This document shows, one piece after another, positions 43,218 through 54,892 of a stretch of DNA of 61,232 nucleotides. Made by a program: the position numbers and the translations under genes. The notes beneath the pieces are model-generated. The model saw nothing but the letters and a program-made list of their open reading frames with translations, had not been told where the DNA came from and searched no databases. This stretch comes from Rhodoferax sp. (GTDB lineage: Bacteria; Pseudomonadota; Gammaproteobacteria; Burkholderiales; Burkholderiaceae_C). Where the stretch lies: contig NZ_JAGPBB010000012.1 of NCBI RefSeq assembly GCF_018063565.1, positions 1 to 61,232 of the forward strand, in the 5' to 3' direction. Numbering within the stretch: position 1 is the stretch's first letter; each line of letters begins with the position of its first letter.

Positions 43218-44909
43218 GTGAATATTGGGCTAAAAGGCAATTTGACTCATAAAGTTGCCGTGGCGCCACGCATTGTGCTGTGCACGCTCAATGCCCGCTA
43301 CATCCACGCTTCTCTGGGACTACGTTGTCTGTTGGCCAACCTGGATCGCCATGGTGGTGCGGGTCTGCGTGCACAGGCGGTGTTGCGCGAGTACACCGTT
43401 GCCCGACCAACACATGAGCTGCTGGCTGACTTGTTGCACTTGCTCGGCGATGAGCCGCAGGGTCCGGGCCAGACCTCGCAGGTGCTTGGTCTGGGCGTGT
43501 ACATCTGGAACGTTGTGGCGACGACGGAGCTGTTGCGTCTGGTCAAACTGGCCCGGCCGCAGCTACGGGTGGTGCTGGGCGGCCCGGAAGTCAGCCACGA
43601 GACCGACGGGCAAGCGATTGTGGCGCTGGCTGACCATGTGATCACCGGTTGGGGTGAGGTGAGTTTTGCCTGCCTGTGCCGCGACCTGTTGCAAGGCGGA
43701 CAGCCGCAGCCCAAGATCATGGCCGGGGTGCAGCCGGAACTGGCGCAGCTTGAATTGCCCTATGGCGAATACACCGGCGCTGACCTGGCGCATCGACTGC
43801 TGTATGTAGAGGCCTCACGAGGCTGCCCGTTTCACTGTGCATTCTGTCTGAGTGCGCTCGACAAAACCGCCTGGGCCTTTGATCTGACGCAGGTGCTGGC
43901 CGCACTGGAGGTGCTGTACCAGCGGGGTGCCCGGCACTTCAAGTTTGTCGACCGGACATTCAACCTGCGCCGGGACAACGCGCTGCGCATTTTGCAGTTC
44001 TTTCTCGACAAACAGGCCAGTGGGGCGCCCGGTCAGCCCGTGTCCCTGCATTTTGAGGTGGTTCCGGACCGCCTCGACCAGAGGCTGCGTGAGCACTTGG
44101 CACAGTTTGCTCCAGGTGTCCTGCAACTGGAGATGGGGGTGCAGAGCTTTAACCCGCAGGTGCAGCGCAACATCTCGCGCCGTCAGGACGATGAGGCGAC
44201 TGCATTCAACATGCGCTGGCTGCTCGCACATAGCCATGCGCATCTGCATGCCGATCTGGTGTTCGGACTGCCCGGCGAAAGTCTGCAGAGTTTTGCGGAG
44301 GGTTTTGACCGCTTGTTGGCCATCGGCCCTCAGGAAATCCAGCTGGGTATTCTCAAGCGTTTGCGTGGTGCGCCGATGACCCGCCACGACCAGACCCATG
44401 GCACGGTGTATGCCTCGCAGCCGCCCTATCAGGTGACACAAACCGCATTGATCGATGCCGCCAGCATGCAGCGATTCGTCCGCTTCGCGCGGTACTGGGA
44501 TCTGCTGGCGAATTCCGGTCGCTTTGTGCTCACCCTGTCCCTGTTGCTGGCAACAGGTGACCCAGCGACGGTACCGCAGGCAGTCGTGGCGGGCGGCGGG
44601 CCTGACGCGGCAACCGGGGCCAGGGCGGGTTCAGCGTTCTGGCGTTTCATGGATTTTTCGGACTGGTTGTGGCAACAGCTTGGCAGCACCCACCAACTGA
44701 CACCGGAGCGGCTGGTGGATGCCCTGTTTGGCTACCTGTGCCAGGTCTTGCCGCTGCAAACGGTGCGTCAGGCCTTGCTGGCGGATTACGTGTCGAGCGG
44801 TGCACGCGCCAGCCCGCAGGCTTTGCGGGGCTGGTTGCCGCGCATGACTGACGGCACGGGCACCGTCGCGTCGACCCTGAAAGCGCGGCAACATCGCCAT
44901 TCACGCTGA
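43218..44909 (+). CDS. B12-binding-domain radical SAM protein (DUF4080 type)
   Basis: A 563-residue class B-like radical SAM protein. An N-terminal cobalamin-binding-like domain (about 17-165, with LGLGVYIWN and VVLGGPEVS) is followed by the radical SAM domain with the 4Fe-4S motif C203-x3-C207-x2-C210 in RGCPFHCAFCLSALDK, and FKFVDRTFN, LEMGVQSF and LVFGLPGES blocks, then a helical DUF4080-like C-terminal region. Proteins of this type are common single genes of unknown substrate. The start is uncertain: GTG 43218 is the first possible and a GTG near 43259 directly precedes the conserved APRIVLCTLNARY. Confidence 0.87.
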   Translation: MNIGLKGNLTHKVAVAPRIVLCTLNARYIHASLGLRCLLANLDRHGGAGLRAQAVLREYTVARPTHELLADLLHLLGDEPQGPGQTSQVLGLGVYIWNVVATTELLRLVKLARPQLRVVLGGPEVSHETDGQAIVALADHVITGWGEVSFACLCRDLLQGGQPQPKIMAGVQPELAQLELPYGEYTGADLAHRLLYVEASRGCPFHCAFCLSALDKTAWAFDLTQVLAALEVLYQRGARHFKFVDRTFNLRRDNALRILQFFLDKQASGAPGQPVSLHFEVVPDRLDQRLREHLAQFAPGVLQLEMGVQSFNPQVQRNISRRQDDEATAFNMRWLLAHSHAHLHADLVFGLPGESLQSFAEGFDRLLAIGPQEIQLGILKRLRGAPMTRHDQTHGTVYASQPPYQVTQTALIDAASMQRFVRFARYWDLLANSGRFVLTLSLLLATGDPATVPQAVVAGGGPDAATGARAGSAFWRFMDFSDWLWQQLGSTHQLTPERLVDALFGYLCQVLPLQTVRQALLADYVSSGARASPQALRGWLPRMTDGTGTVASTLKARQHRHSR

Positions 44910-45044
44910 AGGCGGGTCGCCAGGCTGGTTTTGGGAGGTGCGCAAAGAAATGATCCAAACAAGCCACGAGCCCAGTATTCATCGACACTCATTGCTGTAA
45001 AAAGCAGAGTGACTGACGGCACTTCAGGGTGCGACAATCCGGGC

Positions 45045-45803
45045 ATGGAATACCTGATTGTTTCGTTGGCCAGTCTGTTTGCCGGGTTTGTGGATTCGAT
45101 TGTGGGAGGCGGTGGTCTGATTTTGGTGCCGGCATTGTTTGCCACCTTTCCCGCAGCGCATCCGGCCACCTTGTTTGGCACCAACAAAGGCGCCTCGGTT
45201 TGGGGTACGGCCTTTGCCACCTGGCAATACAGCCATCGGGTGGAGATGCGCTGGTCAGCACTTTGGCCCGCTGCCGCGGCAGGTTTGCTGGCGTCGTTGG
45301 CCGGTGCCTGGCTGGTGACGGTGATCTCACCCGATTTTTTGCGCCGCGTGCTGCCATTTGTGTTGCTGCTGGTGCTGCTCTACACCTTGTTGAAGAAGGA
45401 CCTCGGGCGTTCACACCGACCCCAGTACGCGGGACGTCGCGAGCAGTCGATCGGCGTCGGCATCGGTTTGCTGATCGGGTTTTACGACGGGTTTTTCGGG
45501 CCCGGGGCCGGGAGTTTTCTGGTGTTCCTGTTTGTGCGTTTGATGGGTTACGACTTTCTCAACGCCTCTGCCGCCGCCAAGTTGATCAATACCGCCACCA
45601 ATTTGTCGGCACTGCTGCTGTTCATTGCCAAGGGACACATCTGGTGGCATTTTGTATTGGTGATGGCGGCGGCCAATGTGCTGGGCAGTCTGCTGGGGAC
45701 TCGCATGGCGCTGCGACATGGCACCGGTTTTGTCCGGGTGGTATTTCTGCTGGTGGTGTCTGCCCTGATTCTGAAAACGGGGGCAGATGCCTTTCTGAAA
45801 TAG
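45045..45803 (+). CDS. TSUP (TauE/SafE) family permease
   Basis: A 252-residue membrane protein with about eight hydrophobic segments, from the TauE/SafE family of sulfite/sulfoacetate/organosulfur exporters. The two repeated family motifs are visible: FAGFVDSIVGGGGLILVPAL near the N terminus and IGFYDGFFGPGAGSFL in the second half. LFGTNKG in the first repeat is also typical. Substrate unknown. The ATG at 45045 begins the first hydrophobic segment; the frame is open to 44931. The diguanylate cyclase gene starts 28 bp later. Confidence 0.86.
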   Translation: MEYLIVSLASLFAGFVDSIVGGGGLILVPALFATFPAAHPATLFGTNKGASVWGTAFATWQYSHRVEMRWSALWPAAAAGLLASLAGAWLVTVISPDFLRRVLPFVLLLVLLYTLLKKDLGRSHRPQYAGRREQSIGVGIGLLIGFYDGFFGPGAGSFLVFLFVRLMGYDFLNASAAAKLINTATNLSALLLFIAKGHIWWHFVLVMAAANVLGSLLGTRMALRHGTGFVRVVFLLVVSALILKTGADAFLK

Positions 45804-45831
45804 CGCAGTATCATTGCCCACCCCGATCGCC

Positions 45832-46866
45832 ATGAACAAACCGCAGAAGTACACCCAGTCCAAGGAAAAAAGCGCCGAGTTGCTGCGCATTGTTCTGGCA
45901 CGCATGGGGCAACATGATGCGGCGTTCAATCCACTCACTTTTACTGTCTGGTTTGAGTATGCGGCCGGGATCAACCATCAGCTGAACCAGGCCATTGATG
46001 CGTTGTTGCAGACGCAGCCGCGGCTTGGTGATATGGACTTGTGGAACCTGTACCACTCGCATGTAGCCGAGGTTGACCCACAGGCCATGCACCGTATCGG
46101 TGACGAGTTGCAACTGGTGATGAAAACGCTGGGGACGGCCGCCTCTGACACGGGTGGGCAGGCGGGAAAATTTGGCGCTCAACTGGAGAGTCTGGCGGCT
46201 GAACTGCAGGGTGTCAGTGACAAACTGGTGTCGCCTGCGATGACGCAGGCGATTGAAGGCACGACGCTGATGCGGCGTTCCGCGCAGGCACTGGAGTCTG
46301 AGGTGCGCAACAACCAGATTGAAATTCAACGGCTGCAAAGTGAGTTGAACCGGGTGCGTGATGAGTCGCTGGTGGACGCGCTGACGCAAGTGCTCAACCG
46401 CAAAGGGTTTGAAACCAAGCTGGCCGCCATGATGGGGCAGCCAACCGGCACGGACCGTGCCCACTGGCTGGTCATGTTTGACCTCGACCATTTCAAGAAG
46501 GTCAACGACACCCATGGCCATGTCATGGGTGACCGGGTTTTGCAGGCTTTGGGTGAAGTGCTCAAGAGTTGTCTGAGTGTGTGCCCGCACGCCAGTGTGG
46601 CTCGATACGGGGGGGAAGAATTTGCGCTGATGCTGCCCGACAGCAGCAAGGATGAATGCAGCAAAATGGCGGAACTGGTACGCACCCGGACCAAAGCCCT
46701 GAAAATCCGCGATCGGCGCACCCAGGAGGTGGTCCTGACCGTGACCATTTCCGGCGGTATGTCTGCCATGAAAGCTGATGACGACAGCCACAGCCTGGTG
46801 GCGCGGGCCGATGCGGCGCTTTACCAGTCCAAACAAGGTGGTCGTGACCGGATTACCTTTGCCTGA
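45832..46866 (+). CDS. Diguanylate cyclase with active GGDEF domain
   Basis: A 344-residue cytoplasmic protein. A helical N-terminal region (about 10-170, ending in a long coiled coil EVRNNQIEIQRLQSELNRVR) precedes a GGDEF domain with FDLDHFKKVNDTHGH and the active-site signature GGEEF at 260-264, so it should make c-di-GMP. No R-x-x-D inhibitory site is obvious five residues before GGEEF. There is no membrane segment. The start is ATG 45832 (a TTG at 45814 is in frame). It overlaps mrdA tail-to-tail by 14 bases. Confidence 0.9.
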   Translation: MNKPQKYTQSKEKSAELLRIVLARMGQHDAAFNPLTFTVWFEYAAGINHQLNQAIDALLQTQPRLGDMDLWNLYHSHVAEVDPQAMHRIGDELQLVMKTLGTAASDTGGQAGKFGAQLESLAAELQGVSDKLVSPAMTQAIEGTTLMRRSAQALESEVRNNQIEIQRLQSELNRVRDESLVDALTQVLNRKGFETKLAAMMGQPTGTDRAHWLVMFDLDHFKKVNDTHGHVMGDRVLQALGEVLKSCLSVCPHASVARYGGEEFALMLPDSSKDECSKMAELVRTRTKALKIRDRRTQEVVLTVTISGGMSAMKADDDSHSLVARADAALYQSKQGGRDRITFA

Positions 46867-48898
46867 GTTTTGCGTCCGCGCCAGCAGGTGAGGATGCAGC
46901 AGCGTTCACCGGCGTCGATGCCGCAGGTGCCGGTGCGGCAAGGGGCTCGGAAGCACGGCTTGATGGCCATGCCATTTCGGCCGCCAGTCGCGGTTTGCCG
47001 ATCGGGGCGGTGGCTTGACCCTTGCTGACGGCGTTCATGTCTTCCTCTGTGGGGTGCAGACCGAGTAACCAGTAATCGAAAACCCGACGCGCGATCGGCG
47101 CGGCCGATGCCGCGCCGAAACCGGCGTTTTCGACAATCGCTGCCAGGGCAATTTTCGGGTCATCTGCTGGCGCAAAAGCAATGTAGAGTGAGTGGTCACG
47201 ATGCCGCTCGGCCATGCGTGCGGCGTTGTACTTCTCGTTCTTGCCCAGAGACACGGCTTGCGCGGTCCCTGTTTTGCCACCACTGAGGTAGGCTGCACCG
47301 GCAAAAACCCGGGTGGATGTGCCCCCTTGCGTCACCCCCACCATGGCTTGGCGCACCAGGTCAATGTCGGATTGGCGAAAGCCGAGGTTTTGCGCTGGCG
47401 TCGGTGCCACCGGGACACTGACCTGGGTGCTGGTGTCCTGAATCGCAATCACCAGATGGGGTACGTGTTTGATGCCGTTATTGGCCACCACGGCGGTGGC
47501 CTGTGCCATTTGCAGCATGGTGAAACTGTTGTAGCCCTGACCAATGCCGAGCGAAATGGTTTCGCCCGCATACCACTTCTGCTGTTCCGGACGTTTGTAA
47601 TACCGTCGTTTCCAGTCTTGGCTGGGCAGCACACCGCGTACCTCGCCAAGGATATCGATACCGGTGATCTGGCCAAATCCCAGTGGTCTCATGAAGTCAT
47701 GGATGGTGTCGACCCCCATTTCGTTGGCCAGCGAATAAAAGTAGACGTTGCTGGATTCCACGATGGCTCGGCGCATGTCCATGATGCCACCGCGCTCGTT
47801 CTCCGGACTGCCGAAGCGGTGTCCGCCAAACATGTAGTAGCCCGGATCATTGATCAGCACCGACGGCCCGCGGGTGCCGGTCTGCAAAGCGCCCAGCGCC
47901 ATGAAGGGCTTGTAGGTCGAGCCGGGGGGGTAGGTGCCACGCAGCGCCCGGTTGAGCAAAGGGCGGTCGGGGGACTCATTGAGCAACTGCCAGTTCTCCT
48001 GGTCAATGCCTTCGACGAACAGGTTGGGATCAAACGTCGGCTTGCTGACAAAGGCCAGCACCTCACCCGATTTGGGGTCAATTGCCACCAATGCACCACG
48101 GCGCTCACCGTACATGTCTTCAATGAGCTTCTGCAGTTTGATGTCGATCGAAAGTCGGACGGTGTTGCCCGGCGTTGAGTCCTGGCTCGCCAGGCGTCGG
48201 GTGGCTCGCCCGCCGGCCGAGGTCTCCATGGCATCCACACCGGTAATGCCGTGCAACTGGCTCTCATAGCTTTGCTCGATGCCGAGCTTTCCGATGTAGT
48301 CGGTGCCCCGGTAGTTGGCCGGGTCATCCGACTCTTCAATGGCTTCTTTCTCGGCAGTGTTGATGCGACCGATATAGCCAATCACGTGGCTGGCCAGTTC
48401 ACCGTAGGGGTAGTTCCGGAACAGGCGGGCTTTGATGTCAACGCCGGGAAAGCGCCAGCGCTGGGCGGCAAAGCGGGCCACTTCGTCGTCGCTCAGTCGG
48501 CTGCGCAGTGGCAGCGATTCAAAATTCCTGGCCTCATCGCGCAGTTTCTTGAAGTGCCTGCGGTCACGCGCAGTGATCTCCAGCACCTGCGACAACTCAT
48601 CAATGGTCCGTTCCAGGTCAGTCACCCGCGACGGCGTGATCTCCAGTGTGTAGGCAGAGTAGTTGGTGGCCAGAACGATGCCATTGCGGTCCAGGATAAG
48701 CCCCCGGTTGGGCACGATGGGCACCACCGCCGTGCGGTTGTTCTCGGCCTGGGCTCGCAACTCGTCGTGACGCAGCACCTGCAGGTAAATCAGGCGGGCC
48801 ACCACCAGTCCAAAACACACGGCCACGACGATGCTTGCGACCAGCACGCGCAACCGGAATCGTGATAACTCGGCCTGAACGTTGCGGATGACCGTCAT
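46853..48898 (-). CDS. mrdA: Penicillin-binding protein 2 (MrdA), elongasome transpeptidase
   Basis: A 681-residue class B penicillin-binding protein that cross-links peptidoglycan during rod elongation. One N-terminal membrane segment (about 15-37) is followed by the dimerisation domain (NRGLILDRNG) and the transpeptidase domain with S327-x-x-K330 (PPGSTYKPF), SSN (ESSNVY) and KTG (SGGKTGTAQ). A Pro/Ala/Ser-rich tail of about 60 residues ends the protein. It is the last gene of mreB-mreC-mreD-mrdA, six bases behind mreD. rodA, which often follows, is absent here: a convergent diguanylate cyclase gene overlaps the 3' end by 14 bases. Confidence 0.95.
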   Translation of the reverse strand: MTVIRNVQAELSRFRLRVLVASIVVAVCFGLVVARLIYLQVLRHDELRAQAENNRTAVVPIVPNRGLILDRNGIVLATNYSAYTLEITPSRVTDLERTIDELSQVLEITARDRRHFKKLRDEARNFESLPLRSRLSDDEVARFAAQRWRFPGVDIKARLFRNYPYGELASHVIGYIGRINTAEKEAIEESDDPANYRGTDYIGKLGIEQSYESQLHGITGVDAMETSAGGRATRRLASQDSTPGNTVRLSIDIKLQKLIEDMYGERRGALVAIDPKSGEVLAFVSKPTFDPNLFVEGIDQENWQLLNESPDRPLLNRALRGTYPPGSTYKPFMALGALQTGTRGPSVLINDPGYYMFGGHRFGSPENERGGIMDMRRAIVESSNVYFYSLANEMGVDTIHDFMRPLGFGQITGIDILGEVRGVLPSQDWKRRYYKRPEQQKWYAGETISLGIGQGYNSFTMLQMAQATAVVANNGIKHVPHLVIAIQDTSTQVSVPVAPTPAQNLGFRQSDIDLVRQAMVGVTQGGTSTRVFAGAAYLSGGKTGTAQAVSLGKNEKYNAARMAERHRDHSLYIAFAPADDPKIALAAIVENAGFGAASAAPIARRVFDYWLLGLHPTEEDMNAVSKGQATAPIGKPRLAAEMAWPSSRASEPLAAPAPAASTPVNAAASSPAGADAKLRQR

Positions 48899-48904
48899 CG
48901 TGTT

Positions 48905-49435
48905 TCACAGCGGGCGGTTGGCATCGGGATCGGGTGCCTGGCGCTGCGGCAGCAGCAGCAACACGCTGACGACCGGCCAAAGCAGGGCCTCGAGTACTGG
49001 AGCCAGCGCGATCCAGCCGCCGGGAAAGTCATCACCCGCAAGCAGGCGCACGCACAAGGTCAGTGCATGGGCCACCGCAAACAGCGGGAAAACCTGCGCC
49101 GCCTGGCTGGGGACACTGAACCACAGCAGTCGGCGGTGAATGCCGATCGCCAAAAAGACCAGTACCGTGTACGCCAGGGCATGTTGACCCAGCAAGGCGC
49201 TTTGATGCACATCCATACACAAGCCCAGCACGAAGGCCGCAGCCACCCCAATGCGCTGGGGTTGGTGGATGGTCCAGAAAACCAGCACCAGCGCCAGCAG
49301 TTCGGGCTGCCAGGCGGCGCGTCCCCATAGCGCCATGTTTTGCAGCATGTCCAGCGTCATCGCACTCAGCAGGCTGCCCCAGATAAAAACCGGGTTGGCC
49401 GGCAGCAGCAATTGCTGCCCTTTGGGCATGATCAT
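48905..49435 (-). CDS. mreD: Rod shape-determining protein MreD
   Basis: A 176-residue inner-membrane protein with about five hydrophobic segments, an MreD component of the elongasome. Low sequence conservation is normal; the family is recognised by size, the conserved GLCMDVHQSALLGQHAL stretch and by position between mreC and mrdA. The ATG overlaps the mreC stop by four bases (ATGA), supporting the start at 49435 over the second Met two codons later. Confidence 0.92.
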   Translation of the reverse strand: MIMPKGQQLLLPANPVFIWGSLLSAMTLDMLQNMALWGRAAWQPELLALVLVFWTIHQPQRIGVAAAFVLGLCMDVHQSALLGQHALAYTVLVFLAIGIHRRLLWFSVPSQAAQVFPLFAVAHALTLCVRLLAGDDFPGGWIALAPVLEALLWPVVSVLLLLPQRQAPDPDANRPL

Positions 49436-50352
49436 GGCCTGGCTCCGGAATTCGGCGGGTTCCTGCCAGGAACGGGGTCCGGCGGAGGCGGGATCGACCC
49501 TGCCACGGGCTTGAGGACCAGGACATGCAGACTTCCCGCTGCCCGTGCCACCGGTTCACAATGTATGCGTGCGAATGCCGAGTCGGCGCGCCGTTCTATT
49601 TTGGCGATCCGCGCCACCGGTACCCCTGGTGGGTAAACCCCATCCACGCCACTGGTGGTCAACAGGTCTCCGTTTTGCATGTCGACATTGGCGTCCATGA
49701 ACCTCAGCTCAAGCTGACCGCTACGCAACACGCTGTTGCCAAACGCCAGCCCGCGTGCGCCGGTCCGAACATTGAGGACCGGAATGGCCTGGTTGCGGTC
49801 GGTGATCAGCGTCACTTCGCTGAGCAGTGGATACACCCGTGTCACCTGACCCAGAATACCCGTCTCGTCAGCGACGGGTGAGCCGGCCTGCACGGCGGCG
49901 ATTGAGCCTTTGTCGATGATCACTTTGCGGGTGTACGGGTCAGCGGCGTCGTACAGCACCTGCGCCGCCAGTGCCGGTGCAGCCACGCGCTCGCGCATCT
50001 CCAGCAAGGCACGCAGGCGCGTGTTCTCCAGGGTCAGTTGCTCCACCTGCAGCGCACGCTGGGACTGCAGTCCCAGCTTGAACTGCGCCGCAGCCTCACG
50101 GGTCTGTGATTGTGAAAGCGACTCGAAATAGTGGCTGGTGTTCTGAATCAGCCGCACCGGTTGCAAACCCAGCCATTGCAGCGGGTACAAAGCAGCTGCC
50201 ACCGCCACCCGCAGCGGATCGGCGATCCGAAAGCGCAGGTCGGCGACCATCAATGCCACACAGATCAGGCTGAAAAAAACCAGCTTGCTGAGCGCCGATG
50301 GTCCCTGGCGGAAAAAAGGTGGCGGCGTGCCGTCCAGCGTACCCAGTGGCAT
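49432..50352 (-). CDS. mreC: Rod shape-determining protein MreC
   Basis: A 306-residue protein that links MreB filaments to the periplasmic wall machinery. It has one membrane segment (about 23-40), a coiled coil (about 75-118, AAAQFKLGLQSQRALQVEQL) and the MreC double beta-barrel with KGSIAAVQAGSPVADETGIL, TDRNQAIPV and the late TSGVDGVYPPGVPVA. The proline-rich tail PPPPDPVPGRNPP is species-variable. It lies 15 bases behind mreB and overlaps mreD by four bases. Confidence 0.95.
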   Translation of the reverse strand: MPLGTLDGTPPPFFRQGPSALSKLVFFSLICVALMVADLRFRIADPLRVAVAAALYPLQWLGLQPVRLIQNTSHYFESLSQSQTREAAAQFKLGLQSQRALQVEQLTLENTRLRALLEMRERVAAPALAAQVLYDAADPYTRKVIIDKGSIAAVQAGSPVADETGILGQVTRVYPLLSEVTLITDRNQAIPVLNVRTGARGLAFGNSVLRSGQLELRFMDANVDMQNGDLLTTSGVDGVYPPGVPVARIAKIERRADSAFARIHCEPVARAAGSLHVLVLKPVAGSIPPPPDPVPGRNPPNSGARP

Positions 50353-50367
50353 CGCTGTACTGCCTGA

Positions 50368-51468
<1,101 letters not shown>

Positions 51469-51611
51469 TCAAAATGGTGAATTTTCGGCAGTAAACCATG
51501 CCGATTCAGGCTGCAGCCCAAAGGCGGGATAATACCCTATTGCCTGTGTATAACTATTTCTGCGGATGGTCAACCATCACGATTACCTGATTGCTGCAAT
51601 CAAAAAAAACC

Positions 51612-51911
51612 ATGTCCCTGACCCTTACTGACATCGACCGGCTGGCCCATCTGGCCCGGCTGGGTCTTCAACCGGAGCAATCTGTACGGATGTGCTCGCA
51701 ACTTAATGATTTTTTCGGCATTGTCGAGAAAATGCGTGCCGTCGACACCACCGGCATCGTGCCGCTGGCGCATCCGGTGGATGTGACCGGCACCATGGCC
51801 CTGCGCTTGCGCGACGATGTGGTCAGCGAGTCCAACCAGCGCGAGGCGAACCAGCAGAATGCACCGGCCGTGGAGTCAGGGCTTTTCCTGGTTCCCAAGG
51901 TTATCGAGTAA
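51612..51911 (+). CDS. gatC: Asp-tRNA(Asn)/Glu-tRNA(Gln) amidotransferase subunit C
   Basis: A 99-residue subunit that wraps around and stabilises GatA in the GatCAB complex. The family pattern is clear: [13 protein letters not shown] near the start, [11 protein letters not shown] and a late RDDVV. The ATG at 51612 matches the family; the open frame begins at 51591. It is the first gene of gatCAB, 18 bp ahead of gatA. The complex amidates mischarged Glu-tRNA(Gln), and where needed Asp-tRNA(Asn). Confidence 0.93.
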   Translation: MSLTLTDIDRLAHLARLGLQPEQSVRMCSQLNDFFGIVEKMRAVDTTGIVPLAHPVDVTGTMALRLRDDVVSESNQREANQQNAPAVESGLFLVPKVIE

Positions 51912-51929
51912 ACCGGGGCGGCACCTACC

Positions 51930-53420
51930 ATGACCATTGCTACCGATCTGCATGACCTGACGGTCACTGAACTGGCCAGCCAGCTGCGCCAGCGCAAAAT
52001 TTCTGCCGTGGAGACCGCGCGGCACTTCCTGGGCCGCATGGAGGCCCATCGTGAACTGGGTGCTTTCCTGCATGTGTCGCCCGAAGTCACGCTGGCGCAA
52101 GCCCGGGCGGCCGATGGCCGTCTGGCGGATGGCACGGCCGGCGCGCTTGCCGGGGTGCCGATCGCGCACAAGGATATTTTTGTAACCCGGGACTTTGTCA
52201 CCACCGCTGGATCAAAGATGCTGCAGGGGTACCGTTCGCCATTCAATGCCACCGTGGTGGAGCGGCTGGCACAGGCGGGTGCGGTGACCTTGGGCAAACT
52301 CAACTGTGACGAATTCGCCATGGGCTCGGCCAACGAAAACTCGGCCTATGGCCCTGTCAGGAACCCTTGGGACACGCATCGCACCCCAGGTGGCTCCTCG
52401 GGCGGCAGCGCGGCCGCAGTGGCTGCGCGCTTGACACCTGCCGCAACCGGTACCGATACCGGCGGCTCCATCCGTCAGCCGGCCTCCTTTTGTGGCATCA
52501 CCGGCATCAAGCCGACCTACGGGCGCGCTTCAAGGTACGGAATGGTGGCATTTGCCTCCAGTCTCGACCAGGCTGGCCTGCTGGCGCGCAGTGCCGAGGA
52601 TTGTGCGCTGCTGCTGTCGGTGATGTGTGGGCCTGATGCAGATCGCGACGCCACCTCACTGGATATTGCACCAGAAGACTATTCCAGCCAGCTCAACAGC
52701 AGCATTGACGGCCTGCGAATTGGTGTGCCCGACGAGTTTTTTGGTGAAGGTTTGAGCGCCGATGTCCGCGCCGCGGTGGATGCAGCGCTGAAAACTTACC
52801 AAAACCTGGGCGCGCGGCTGGTGCCGATCTCGCTGCCGCGCACCGAGCTGTCGATTCCGGTGTACTACATCATTGCGCCGGCCGAAGCATCCAGCAACCT
52901 GAGCCGGTTTGACGGGGTCAAGTTTGGCCACCGTGCCAAAGAATTCAAGGACTTGACCGGCATGTACGAGCAAACGCGGGCCGAGGGCTTTGGCGACGAG
53001 GTCAAGCGACGCATCATGATCGGCACCTATGTGCTCAGTCATGGCTATTACGATGCTTACTATCTGCAGGCGCAGAAGATCCGTCGCATGATTGCAGATG
53101 ACTTCCAACAGGCGTTCCAGCAATGTGATGTGATTGCCGGCCCGGTGGCACCGACGGTGGCCTGGGCACTCGGCGGCCATGGCAACGACCCGCTGGCAGA
53201 CTATCTGGCCGACATCTTTACCTTGCCGGCCTCACTGGCCGGTTTGCCGGGCATGAGTCTGCCGGTGGGTTTTGGGGACGGGAACATGCCAGTCGGAATG
53301 CAATTGATCGGCAACCACCTGACTGAGTCGCGCCTTCTCAATGTGGCGCATCGATTTCAGCAGGACACCCAATGGCACACCGTCAAGCCGGCGGTGCCAG
53401 CAACAGGAGTGCGTCCATGA
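51930..53420 (+). CDS. gatA: Asp-tRNA(Asn)/Glu-tRNA(Gln) amidotransferase subunit A (glutaminase)
   Basis: A 496-residue amidase-family enzyme that releases ammonia from glutamine for tRNA amidation. The Ser-cisSer-Lys triad is K81 (IAHKDIF), S156 ([12 protein letters not shown]) and S180 ([13 protein letters not shown]), with [13 protein letters not shown] after it. Length and motif spacing are typical of GatA. The stop overlaps the gatB start (ATGA), so translation is coupled. Confidence 0.97.
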   Translation: MTIATDLHDLTVTELASQLRQRKISAVETARHFLGRMEAHRELGAFLHVSPEVTLAQARAADGRLADGTAGALAGVPIAHKDIFVTRDFVTTAGSKMLQGYRSPFNATVVERLAQAGAVTLGKLNCDEFAMGSANENSAYGPVRNPWDTHRTPGGSSGGSAAAVAARLTPAATGTDTGGSIRQPASFCGITGIKPTYGRASRYGMVAFASSLDQAGLLARSAEDCALLLSVMCGPDADRDATSLDIAPEDYSSQLNSSIDGLRIGVPDEFFGEGLSADVRAAVDAALKTYQNLGARLVPISLPRTELSIPVYYIIAPAEASSNLSRFDGVKFGHRAKEFKDLTGMYEQTRAEGFGDEVKRRIMIGTYVLSHGYYDAYYLQAQKIRRMIADDFQQAFQQCDVIAGPVAPTVAWALGGHGNDPLADYLADIFTLPASLAGLPGMSLPVGFGDGNMPVGMQLIGNHLTESRLLNVAHRFQQDTQWHTVKPAVPATGVRP

Positions 53421-54892
53421 GTACGCCAGCAGACACAAGCATCACAACAAAGTCCCTGCTGGTGCGGGGCTACGAGGTGGTCATCGGGTTTGAAACCCAC
53501 GCCCAGCTCGCCACACAGTCCAAAATCTTCAGTCGGGCCGCGACCGCTTTTGGAGCCGAACCCAATACCCAAGCGTGTGCGGTGGACCTGGCCCTGCCTG
53601 GCACCCTACCGGTAATGAACAAGGGTGCAGTCGAATGTGCCATCAAGCTCGGCCTGGCGCTGGGCAGCACGATTGCGCCGCGCAGCATTTTTGCGCGCAA
53701 GAATTACTTTTACCCCGATTTGCCGAAGGGCTACCAGATCAGCCAGTTTGAGATTCCGGTGGTGCAGGGTGGCTCGGTTGAGTTTTACCTGGGCGACGAG
53801 AAAAAGTCAGTACGCTTGGTGCGCGCCCATCTGGAGGAAGATGCGGGCAAGTCCTTGCACGAAGACTTCATTGGTCAGACCGGTATCGACCTGAACCGGG
53901 CTGGTACACCCCTGCTCGAGATCGTGACCGAGCCCGACATGCGCTCCACCGCCGAGGCTGTGGCCTACGCCCGGGAGTTGCACAAGATCGTGACCTGGAT
54001 CGGCATTTGTGATGGCAACATGCAGGAAGGCAGCTTCAGGTGTGACGCCAACGTGTCGGTGCGCAAGCCCGGTGCGCCGCTGGGCACACGGCGCGAGATC
54101 AAGAACCTTAACAGCTTCAAGTTCATGCAGCAGGCGATCGATTTTGAGATCCGCTGGCAGATTGACGAAATTGAAGACGGCCGTGCCATCCAACAGGCCA
54201 CCGTGCTGTTCAATCCCGATACCGGCGAGACGCGTGCCATGCGCAGCAAGGAAGACGCGGCCGACTACCGCTACTTTCCCGACCCAGACTTGCCTCCGCT
54301 GGTGGTGGCGCCCGAGTGGGTGCAGCAAGTGCGTGCGGCGATGACCGAGCTGCCGCGTGTCATGGCTGCACGTTTTATCACTGCCTATGATTTATCGGAT
54401 TATGATGCTTCAGCGCTTACCCAGAGCCGTGAGGTAGCTAGCTATTTTGAAGCGGCTGCAAAAGCCTGCGGGCAAGCCAAACTGGTCGGTAACTGGATCA
54501 TGGGCGAGATCTCGCGTCGCCTCAACACCGCCGAGCAGGACATCAGCGCCTGCCCGGTCAAACCGGCGCAGTTGGCGCAGCTGATCGGGCGCATCCATGA
54601 TGGCACCATCTCGAACAACGCCGCGCGTCAGGTCATGGATGCGCTGTGGGCAGACCCGCAAAGCGGGGTCGATGCGGTCATTGAGGCCAAGGGCCTCAGG
54701 CAGATGAACGACAGCAGCGCGCTGGAAAAGATTGTGGATGCCGTGCTGGCGGCCAACCCGAAGAATGTGGCCGAGTACCGTGGCGGCAACGCCAAGGCGC
54801 TGAATGCGCTGGTCGGCCAGATCATGAAAGGCAGCCAGGGCAAGGCCAACCCGCAGCAGGTCAATGAGGTGCTGCGTCAAAAACTGGGGTGA
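53417..54892 (+). CDS. gatB: Asp-tRNA(Asn)/Glu-tRNA(Gln) amidotransferase subunit B (kinase/amidase)
   Basis: A 491-residue subunit that activates the misacylated tRNA by phosphorylation and delivers ammonia. The opening [33 protein letters not shown], the [11 protein letters not shown] block and [19 protein letters not shown] are all conserved, and the C-terminal helical YqeY-like tail ends the protein. The ATG at 53417 overlaps the gatA stop by four bases. A copy of the interspersed repeat (54408-54451) is translated in the helical domain region around [18 protein letters not shown]; the frame is intact. Confidence 0.97.
   Translation: MSTPADTSITTKSLLVRGYEVVIGFETHAQLATQSKIFSRAATAFGAEPNTQACAVDLALPGTLPVMNKGAVECAIKLGLALGSTIAPRSIFARKNYFYPDLPKGYQISQFEIPVVQGGSVEFYLGDEKKSVRLVRAHLEEDAGKSLHEDFIGQTGIDLNRAGTPLLEIVTEPDMRSTAEAVAYARELHKIVTWIGICDGNMQEGSFRCDANVSVRKPGAPLGTRREIKNLNSFKFMQQAIDFEIRWQIDEIEDGRAIQQATVLFNPDTGETRAMRSKEDAADYRYFPDPDLPPLVVAPEWVQQVRAAMTELPRVMAARFITAYDLSDYDASALTQSREVASYFEAAAKACGQAKLVGNWIMGEISRRLNTAEQDISACPVKPAQLAQLIGRIHDGTISNNAARQVMDALWADPQSGVDAVIEAKGLRQMNDSSALEKIVDAVLAANPKNVAEYRGGNAKALNALVGQIMKGSQGKANPQQVNEVLRQKLG
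54408..54451 (+). repeat. Interspersed ~40-bp repeat, copy 5 (inside gatB)
   Basis: CTTCAGCGCTTACC at the left and GGTAGCTAGCTATTTTGAA at the right. The right block carries a four-base duplication of the GCTA core compared with other copies. It is in the same orientation as gatB and translated in frame. Confidence 0.55.
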